39,312 nt of DNA from Ga0077536 sp943370145 (GTDB taxonomy: Bacteria > Pseudomonadota > Gammaproteobacteria > Ga0077536): the NCBI GenBank assembly GCA_943370145.1, contig CALRPY020000040.1, positions 1 through 39,312 of the forward strand, in the 5' to 3' direction. A model generated the notes under the pieces. It saw only the letters and a program-made list of their open reading frames with translations, ran no database searches and was not told the origin of the DNA. Positions 33,601-39,312 of this stretch are shown here, one piece after another (the first letter of the stretch is position 1; the number at the start of each line of letters is the position of its first letter). Made by a program: the position numbers and the translations under genes.

Positions 33601-36504
33601 TCAGCCCGCCGGGCCGGCGGTCGCGCGCTCGATGAGGGCGCGCACGTGGGATGGCGTCAACGTGCTCTCCATCACCTTGACGCCAAACGGCGCGAGCGCA
33701 TTCTCCACCGCACCCATCAGGATGGTGCTCGTCGCGATGCAGCCATCCTCACCGGCGCCCTTGGCGCCGACGCTGGTGGCGGGCGACGGTGTCTGCAGGT
33801 GCTGCAGTTCGATTTCGGGCGCGGCCCACACCGTCGGCATGCCGTAGTCCTTCATCGTGTTGGCCAGCGGGCGGCCGTCCTCGGCATAGCCGAGGTTCTC
33901 GTAGAGCGTGCCGCCGATCTGCTGCACCACCGCGCCCCGGGTCTGGCCGGCGAGGATCAGCGGGTTCAGGATCACGCCGTGGTCCGACACCATCCAGATC
34001 TTCTGCACGTCGACCCGGCCGGTGTCGGGATCGACCTCGACCAGCGCGCCGGCGGCGCCGCCTGGATGCGAGGGATAGACCTGCGCGCGGCCCAGCGCGT
34101 CGACCTTCCAGCTGACCTGCGGATGGCGGTAGGTGCTCGTTGCTTCGAGCAGCGGCCCGTCGGCGTTGGCGAGGATGATCTCCGCGCCCGGCTGGACGTA
34201 GGCCGCGTAGGCGAGTTCGCGCAGCGTGCAGTGCGCGTCCCAGCCGCGGCGCGATACGATGCCGCGTTCGATCTCGATTTCGTCGGGGTCGCACTGGAGG
34301 TGGACCGCCGCGCCCTGCACGAGTCTCGCGCGTACCGCTTTCGCGGCGGCGACGATGGCGCCGACCGCGTACATCGCGCCGCGGCTCGAGTAGGTGCCGG
34401 AGCCGAAGGGAATGGCGGTCGTATCGCCCCAGGACACGGTGATGTCGGAGAGCGCGCAGCCGAGCGCATCGGCCGCGACCTGGGCATAGGCGGTCTCGAT
34501 ACCCTGGCCGATGTTCTGGATCCCGGTCATCACGTGCACGGAACCGTCCGCCGCGACGCGGACCGTCGCCGATTCGTAGTTCTGGAAGGTGCTGCCCGGA
34601 AACGCGAAGCCCGACGGCTCGATGTAGGACGCGATCGACCAGCCGAGGTAACGACCCTGCGCGCGCGCCGTGTCCTGCGCCGCGCGCAGCTGCGGCAGGT
34701 TCATCATCCCGACCAGTGTCTCGAGCGCTTCGCGCAGGGAGCCGTTCTCGATGATGGGGCCGGTGACGATCTGGTGCGGATAGGTTTCGAGCAGGTTGCG
34801 GCGGCGGATGTCGAGCGGGTCGATGCCGAGCTTCGCCGCCGCCTGGTCAAGCACGCGCTCGATGAACAGGTTCGCGAGGTCCTTGCCGTAGCCGCGATAG
34901 GCGCTGTACGGCGCCTTGTTGGTGACCACGCAGCGCACGCGCGTGCGATACACGTCGACGCGATACGGGCCCGGCGTGTACAGGCCGCCGTTGATCGGCA
35001 TGCCGAGGCCGCAGGCGCGCTCGGCGCCATCGCAACCCATGTCGGCGAGGATGTCGGTCTCGAGCGCGAGCAGGCGGCCGTCGCGATCGAAGGCCCCGCG
35101 CGAACGCGTGCGGATGTCGCGTGCGGCCGGCCCCGAGTGCAGCCACTCGGTGCGGGTCTCGACGTACTTGATTGGCCGACCGCTCACGATCGAGGCCAGC
35201 GCCGGGATGTGCTCGACGTCCACCGAGAGCTTCGCGCCGAAGCCGCCGCCGACGTCGCCGGCGAGCACCTGGATGCGCGATTCCGGGATTCCGAACACGA
35301 GGCTCATGTAGATGCGCATCTGGTGGGGCACCTGCGTCGACGCGCGCACGGTGAGCCTCTCCTCGCCCGGCTCATAGTGCGCGTGCACGACGCGAGTCTC
35401 CATCGGCATCGCGCCGAAGCGGTGCGACGTGATGGTTTCGTCGACGACGAGGTCGGCGCCGGCGAAGACGTCGTCGACGTCGCCGACCGCGAAGCGGAAG
35501 TCGCGCTGCAGGTTGCTGTCCCAGTCGGGATAGACCAGCGCAGCGTCCCCGGCGGCGACCGCTGCCGCGCTCACGAGGTCGACATTGACCGGCAGGTCCT
35601 CGTAATCGACGGCGATCATCCGCGCCGCATCCTCCGCCTGCTCGGGGGTTGCGGCGACGACGAAGGCGACCGGCTCGCCGTGGAAGATCACCTTGTCGAC
35701 CGCCATGGCGTGACGGCGCGGCATGTTCAGTTCCGCCATCTCGATTGAAGCCGCGATCGGTTGCCAGAGCGGCAGCGCCTCGCGGCCCGTCATCACGAGC
35801 GTGACGCCGGGGGCGCTGCGCGCCCGGCTGACGTCGATTGACCTGATTTTCGCGTGTGCCCGCGTGGAGCGCGCGATGGCGAGGTGCAGGTCGGCCGGCG
35901 TCGAGTGGTTGTCGACATAGCGACCGGCGCCCATCACGAGCCTGCGGTCCTCGCGCCGTGCGACGGGCTGACCGGTATAGCTGCGCCGGGTGTCGAGTTC
36001 GTCTTCCGTTTTTGCGAGCGGCGCGGCGCGGCCGGCCGCGACTTTTGCCGCGTGCAGGATGTGGCTGTAGCCGGTGCAGCGGCAGTAGTTGCCGGTCAGC
36101 GCCTCGCGCAGCTGCTCGTCGGTGAATTCGCCATCGGGATGGCGCGCGAGGAAGTCGCGGGTGCTCATCACCATGCCGGCCGTGCAGTAGCCGCACTGCA
36201 CGGCATGACATTGCACGAAGGCCTGCTGCACAGGACTGAGCACCTTGCCCACGGCGAGACCTTCAGCCGAAGTGACCTTGCCGCCGTCGGCCTGCACGGC
36301 GAGCACCAGGCAGGATTTGACGGTGCGCCCGTCGAGGTCGACGGTGCAGGCCCCACAGGATCCCTCCTCGCAGCCGAATCGGGGGCCGCTGAGGCCCGCG
36401 TGTCGGCGCAGGAAGTCCGTCAGCAGCGTGCGCGGCTCGACGCTGCCGCTGATCTCGCGGCCGTTGACCATCATGGTGACCGGGATGGCAGGGATGTGGC
36501 TCAT
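33601..36504 (-). CDS. Molybdenum hydroxylase, fused 2Fe-2S and molybdopterin subunits
   Basis: A 967-residue fusion. Residues 1-165 are the small subunit: a plant-type 2Fe-2S site (CEEGSCGACTVDLDG) and the alpha-helical 2Fe-2S site (CGYCTAGMVMS...NYCRCTGY). Residues ~180-967 are the xanthine dehydrogenase/CO dehydrogenase large subunit, with GDVGGGFGAK, PYSAYRGYGK, QNIGQGIETAYAQVAADALG and the catalytic Glu in VGAKGAGEDG. The active-site loop is AYRGYGK, not the Cys-containing loop of true CO dehydrogenase, so it more likely hydroxylates an aldehyde or N-heterocycle. Normally these are two genes. It overlaps the FAD-subunit gene by 4 bp. Confidence 0.93.
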   Translation of the reverse strand: MSHIPAIPVTMMVNGREISGSVEPRTLLTDFLRRHAGLSGPRFGCEEGSCGACTVDLDGRTVKSCLVLAVQADGGKVTSAEGLAVGKVLSPVQQAFVQCHAVQCGYCTAGMVMSTRDFLARHPDGEFTDEQLREALTGNYCRCTGYSHILHAAKVAAGRAAPLAKTEDELDTRRSYTGQPVARREDRRLVMGAGRYVDNHSTPADLHLAIARSTRAHAKIRSIDVSRARSAPGVTLVMTGREALPLWQPIAASIEMAELNMPRRHAMAVDKVIFHGEPVAFVVAATPEQAEDAARMIAVDYEDLPVNVDLVSAAAVAAGDAALVYPDWDSNLQRDFRFAVGDVDDVFAGADLVVDETITSHRFGAMPMETRVVHAHYEPGEERLTVRASTQVPHQMRIYMSLVFGIPESRIQVLAGDVGGGFGAKLSVDVEHIPALASIVSGRPIKYVETRTEWLHSGPAARDIRTRSRGAFDRDGRLLALETDILADMGCDGAERACGLGMPINGGLYTPGPYRVDVYRTRVRCVVTNKAPYSAYRGYGKDLANLFIERVLDQAAAKLGIDPLDIRRRNLLETYPHQIVTGPIIENGSLREALETLVGMMNLPQLRAAQDTARAQGRYLGWSIASYIEPSGFAFPGSTFQNYESATVRVAADGSVHVMTGIQNIGQGIETAYAQVAADALGCALSDITVSWGDTTAIPFGSGTYSSRGAMYAVGAIVAAAKAVRARLVQGAAVHLQCDPDEIEIERGIVSRRGWDAHCTLRELAYAAYVQPGAEIILANADGPLLEATSTYRHPQVSWKVDALGRAQVYPSHPGGAAGALVEVDPDTGRVDVQKIWMVSDHGVILNPLILAGQTRGAVVQQIGGTLYENLGYAEDGRPLANTMKDYGMPTVWAAPEIELQHLQTPSPATSVGAKGAGEDGCIATSTILMGAVENALAPFGVKVMESTLTPSHVRALIERATAGPAG

Positions 36505-37346
36505 TGCACGGCCTCCGCGATTGCGCGCAGCGCGCGACCGATCAGCACGCGCGCCAGCTGTTGCTTGTATCCGGGTGAACCGTAGGCGTCGCGGATTGGA
36601 TCAAGCGCGAGACCGTCGAACAGGCCGGCGAGCGCGGCGTCATCGCCAGCTTCCGGCAACGGTCGCCGCGCGAGGTGGTCTTCCAGCGCCATCAGCCGCA
36701 GCGGTTGCTGGTGCACGCCGCCGACGACGACGCGCGCGTGGCCCGGCGCGCGCACGACGCAGACATTGACGAGCGCGAGGTCCTGGCGCTGCCGCGAGAA
36801 TTCGAGGTAGACGCCGTGCGCCGGGCGGCGCGGCACCTCGAGGCCGGTCGCGAGGCCGCGGCCGAGCGCGGTGCTGCGGAAGCCGGTTATAAAGTCGGCG
36901 AGCGACAGGCGCCGCTCGACCGCATCCTCCAGTGCGCGCACGCGCACCACCGCGTCGCTCGCGTGCAGCGCGACCAGCATGTTCGCGCGCGGGTCCGCCC
37001 AGCAGACGTTGCCGAGGACAGTGCCGAGATTGCGAACCTGCACGTCGCCCAGCGCGCGCGCGGCGGCGGTCAGCCAGGGCATCTCGGCCGCCAGTCGGGC
37101 GTCGCCCAGCAGCGCGGCGTGGGTCGTCAGCGCACCGATGCCGACGACAGTGGGGTCGATGGTGATCTCGCGCGAGAGCTCGGCCACCGCATTGATGTCG
37201 ACCAGCGCGGCGGGTTCGGCGGCGCGCAGGCGCATCGCCTGCAACAGCGACTGGCCGCCGGCCAGCGGCATGGCGCCCCCCGCGATGGCGGCGAGCGCTG
37301 CCTGCAGCGACGCCGGACGTGAGTACTCGAAAGGTGCCGGTCGCAT
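36501..37346 (-). CDS. Molybdenum hydroxylase FAD-binding subunit
   Basis: A 281-residue medium subunit of the CoxM/XdhB type. N-terminal FEYSRPASLQAALAAI, the flavin loop AMPLAGGQSLLQAMRLR, and the second motif VRNLGTVLGNVCWADPRAN are present, followed by the C-terminal CODH_FAD domain. It passes electrons from the 2Fe-2S clusters to its acceptor. GGAGAG sits 5 bases before the ATG. It is the first gene of a two-gene operon; maturation genes of the CoxI/XdhC type are not adjacent. Confidence 0.93.
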   Translation of the reverse strand: MRPAPFEYSRPASLQAALAAIAGGAMPLAGGQSLLQAMRLRAAEPAALVDINAVAELSREITIDPTVVGIGALTTHAALLGDARLAAEMPWLTAAARALGDVQVRNLGTVLGNVCWADPRANMLVALHASDAVVRVRALEDAVERRLSLADFITGFRSTALGRGLATGLEVPRRPAHGVYLEFSRQRQDLALVNVCVVRAPGHARVVVGGVHQQPLRLMALEDHLARRPLPEAGDDAALAGLFDGLALDPIRDAYGSPGYKQQLARVLIGRALRAIAEAVQ

Positions 37347-37700
37347 CTTGCTCTCCGCGATTGCAGTGACGAATCGAATCTAGAGAGCAGCGCGGCGCAA
37401 CAGCAATCCTCGGGGCAGGGGGGCCGCCACCCGGCGTCCCGCGGCCGCGGGACGGGTCGGCCACCGGAAATCCGGTGCAACTGTGCTGTCCGCAGTGGTT
37501 CCGTGACCATGCATCCGCGACCGGGCACGCAGGCAAGGATTGCGCAGGCGGATACGGGCTGCATGGCGCCGCCGCCGCCGCGGCGGCACTTATGCTGGCC
37601 GCGGCGCTTCATTCATGGGGGGTAGGTGATGCGCGCGCGTCACGGCCGTTGGGCTGAGACAGGCACACCAACACGAGCGGGCACGAGACCCGCCCCCGAC
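37347..37700. other. 354-bp intergenic region
   Basis: This holds the presumed promoter of the minus-strand molybdenum hydroxylase operon and a short GCC/GGC-rich stretch around 37566-37587. I see no RNA gene or supported coding frame. Confidence 0.5.
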
Positions 37701-37741
37701 GGAGAAAAGGTGTCAGATTTCAAATCTGACACCTTTTCTCC
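37701..37741. repeat. 41-bp perfect palindrome, copy 3
   Basis: 20-nt arms identical in core to copies 1 and 2 surround a central C (37721) instead of T, so the arms are conserved while the apex varies. It lies between the molybdenum hydroxylase operon and the SRP RNA gene. The 225 bp from here to the SRP promoter contain no other supported feature. Confidence 0.9.
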
Positions 37742-37966
37742 TTTCCTCCATTATCAGAACCGGCAGGCCTTGGACCCTGCAGACCGTCTGAGCGAAGCGA
37801 GGGATACAGTTTCTCGGTGGCGAACCCGGCGCGCGATGGCTTGTGGCGGTCACGGCTGCGCCGTGGTTCCGGGCGCTCGAGCAGGTTCATCTGGAAGGCG
37901 AGGGAGGCCGCAGGCGCACGCGTGCCGGGTAGCCACGCGGTGGTTCCATAAGGCGGCGGCAACCGC

Positions 37967-37972
37967 GATAAT
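37967..37972 (+). promoter_or_regulatory. Possible -10 box of the SRP RNA gene
   Basis: GATAAT lies about 13-18 bases before the predicted 5' end of the RNA, an appropriate distance. No good -35 hexamer is visible. Confidence 0.45.
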
Positions 37973-37984
37973 GGCCGACTCAAT

Positions 37985-38094
37985 GGTGGCCCTGCCGGTC
38001 CCCTCGCGACGTAAGACTGTGAACCCCGTCAGGTCCGGAAGGAAGCAGCGGTAACGGTGACTGCGGGTGCCGGGGTGTGGCTGACAGGGCCACC
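37985..38094 (+). ncRNA. ffs: Signal recognition particle 4.5S RNA
   Basis: A 110-nt hairpin RNA. The ends GGTGGCCCTG and CAGGGCCACC pair perfectly, and the conserved apical domain GTCAGGTCCGGAAGGAAGCAGC-type segment with its GGAA tetraloop lies at about 38028-38049. It binds Ffh and targets nascent membrane proteins. It is followed by a T-run and then dnaX, a very common arrangement. Exact ends are inferred from the closing stem. Confidence 0.93.
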
Positions 38095-38106
38095 GCCCTT
38101 TTTTCT
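38085..38106 (+). terminator. Probable terminator of the SRP RNA gene
   Basis: The closing stem of the RNA is followed by GCCC and T6 (38099-38104). The RNA's own hairpin could serve as the terminator stem, which would also limit read-through into dnaX. Confidence 0.45.
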
Positions 38107-38138
38107 CCCGTCGTTCCTGCTGGGTATCCGCAATCCAG

Positions 38139-39312
38139 ATGACTTACCAGGTACTGGCCCGTAAATGGCGGCCGCGCGATTTCACCCAGGTCGTGGGCCA
38201 GGGGCACGTGCTGCGCGCGCTGATCAACGCGCTGGACTCGGGACGACTGCACCACGCCTACCTGTTCACCGGCACGCGCGGCGTCGGCAAGACCACGCTG
38301 GCAAGGGTGTTCGCGAAGTCGCTCAACTGTGAGCTCGGCGTCACCAGCCGGCCCTGCGGCGAGTGCAGCGCCTGCCGCGAAGTCGACGAGGGTCGCTTCG
38401 TCGACCTCATCGAAGTCGACGCCGCGTCGCGCACCAAGGTCGATGAAACCCGCGACCTGCTCGACAACGTCCAGTACGCGCCCAGCCGCGGGCGCTACAA
38501 GGTGTACCTCATCGACGAGGTGCACATGTTCTCGAACCACTCCTTCAATGCGTTGCTGAAGACGCTCGAGGAGCCGCCTCCCCACGTCAAGTTCCTGCTG
38601 GCGACGACCGACCCGAAGAAACTGCCGGTCACGATCCTGTCGCGCTGCCTGCAGTTCAACCTCAAGCGGCTCAGCGTCGACCAGATCGAAGGCCAGCTGC
38701 GGCACGTGCTGGACCAGGAGGCGATTGCCGCCGAGGACGGCGCGCTGCGCCTGGTCGCCACGGCCGCCGACGGCAGCATGCGCGACGCGCTGTCCCTGCT
38801 CGACCAGGCCCTGGCCTTCGCCGGTGGGGCGCTGACCGAACTCGAAATCGCCGGTATGCTGGGCACGCTGGGCTCGGACCAGGTGTCCCTGCTGGTCGAC
38901 GCCCTTGCCGCGGGCGATGGCGCGCGCCTGATCGCGCAGGCGCGGGAGCTTGCCGGTTTCGCGCCGGATTTCGCGCTGGTCCTCGCCGAGATGCTGTCAC
39001 TGCTGCGGCGGGTTGCGGTGGTGCAGGCCCTGGGTGCGGCGGCCAGCGACATCGACGATGACCCCACCGTGCAGCGCCTCGCGGGCGCAATGTCCGCGGA
39101 GGAATGCCAGCTCTACTACCAGCTGGGTCTGCTCGCCCGGCGCGACCTGCCGCTCGCGCCCGAACCGCAGGTCGGTTTCGAGATGGCGCTGCTGCGCATG
39201 CTGGCGTTCAGGCCGGCGGAGGCCGACGGCGCGGCGCCGGCAGCCGCCACCACCAGTGCGCCCGGTACTGTCTCGTCGCCCGCGCCCGCGCCGGCGCCGG
39301 TCGCGCCCGCCG
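38139..39312 (+). CDS. dnaX: DNA polymerase III subunits gamma/tau (5' part)
   Basis: 391 codons are visible before the window ends. The AAA+ clamp-loader ATPase begins MTYQVLARKWRPRDFTQVVG, with Walker A GTRGVGKTTLARVF, the zinc module with four Cys (CELGVTSRPCGECSAC), Walker B LIDEVHMFS, the sensor/SRC motif ILSRCLQF and the lid domain. After about residue 355 a Pro/Ala-rich linker starts, leading in full-length tau to the DnaB- and alpha-binding domains. The gene is incomplete only because the window ends; a gamma frameshift site, if any, would lie outside. Confidence 0.96.
   Translation, partial: MTYQVLARKWRPRDFTQVVGQGHVLRALINALDSGRLHHAYLFTGTRGVGKTTLARVFAKSLNCELGVTSRPCGECSACREVDEGRFVDLIEVDAASRTKVDETRDLLDNVQYAPSRGRYKVYLIDEVHMFSNHSFNALLKTLEEPPPHVKFLLATTDPKKLPVTILSRCLQFNLKRLSVDQIEGQLRHVLDQEAIAAEDGALRLVATAADGSMRDALSLLDQALAFAGGALTELEIAGMLGTLGSDQVSLLVDALAAGDGARLIAQARELAGFAPDFALVLAEMLSLLRRVAVVQALGAAASDIDDDPTVQRLAGAMSAEECQLYYQLGLLARRDLPLAPEPQVGFEMALLRMLAFRPAEADGAAPAAATTSAPGTVSSPAPAPAPVAPA

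Noticed and set aside
33646..35748. A 700-codon plus-strand frame opposite the molybdenum hydroxylase
   Set aside because: Antisense shadow; composition rich in Arg/Asp/Val with no family pattern, while the minus strand is an obvious enzyme.

Overview
This is a high-GC chromosomal window from a polarly flagellated, chemotactic bacterium, most likely a gammaproteobacterium. The evidence is the Pseudomonas/Vibrio-type flagellar order (fliKLMNOPQR-flhB-flhA-flhF-flhG-fliA-cheY-cheZ-cheA-motC-motD-parA-cheW-DUF2802), FlhF/FlhG polar-number control, near-consensus sigma-54 and sigma-28 promoters in flagellar spacers, and gammaproteobacterial markers (YjgA/DUF615, DUF2058). The genus cannot be fixed from the sequence alone.

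Layout. (1) 1-1841, minus strand: a UDP-glucuronate decarboxylase-like gene, a small cupin and a stand-alone AsnC-type ligand-binding domain form a tight operon. Two copies of a 43-bp perfect palindrome follow it. (2) 1860-19921, plus strand: the late flagellar export and switch genes, flagellar regulators, chemotaxis core and a second stator pair, mostly with 4-bp overlaps. cheZ is a pseudogene with two in-frame stops and an internal deletion. parA is a short frameshifted remnant. cheB and the CheW-like ParP gene usually found here are missing. Promoter-like sequences (sigma-54 before fliK, fliL and cheW; sigma-28 before cheA) divide the cluster, and two of them lie directly downstream of the decayed genes. 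(3) 20006-20145: tRNA-Ser(GGA) and a terminator whose inverted repeat extends, perfectly, into the tRNA 3' end. A palindrome-rich spacer follows. (4) 20295-28177: a small membrane protein, a TPR protein, a cupin, a tungstate-type ABC importer (tupABC) divergent from an alginate-export-type outer-membrane channel, and a PQQ-dependent sugar dehydrogenase. (5) 28315-33581, plus strand: housekeeping and metabolic genes: FKBP isomerase, a predicted exported methyltransferase, DUF2058, flavin reductase-like, YjgA, a GTP cyclohydrolase II with a long N-terminus, an exported carboxymuconolactone-decarboxylase-like protein and an EamA transporter. (6) 33601-37346, minus strand: a molybdenum hydroxylase made of an FAD subunit and one fused 2Fe-2S plus molybdopterin polypeptide. 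(7) 37701-39312: a third palindrome copy, the SRP 4.5S RNA gene and the 5' part of dnaX, which runs off the window.

How it fits together: the central block builds and controls the flagellar export gate, C-ring and motor. FliA drives late genes, CheA/CheW/CheY carry the chemotaxis signal, and MotC/MotD provide torque. The most unusual biology is the partial loss of chemotaxis and pole-organising functions (CheZ, ParA, ParP, CheB) inside an otherwise intact cluster. Also notable are the tungstate importer/outer-membrane channel pair, the fused molybdenum hydroxylase, the methyltransferase with a signal peptide, and the palindromic repeats at both ends of the window.
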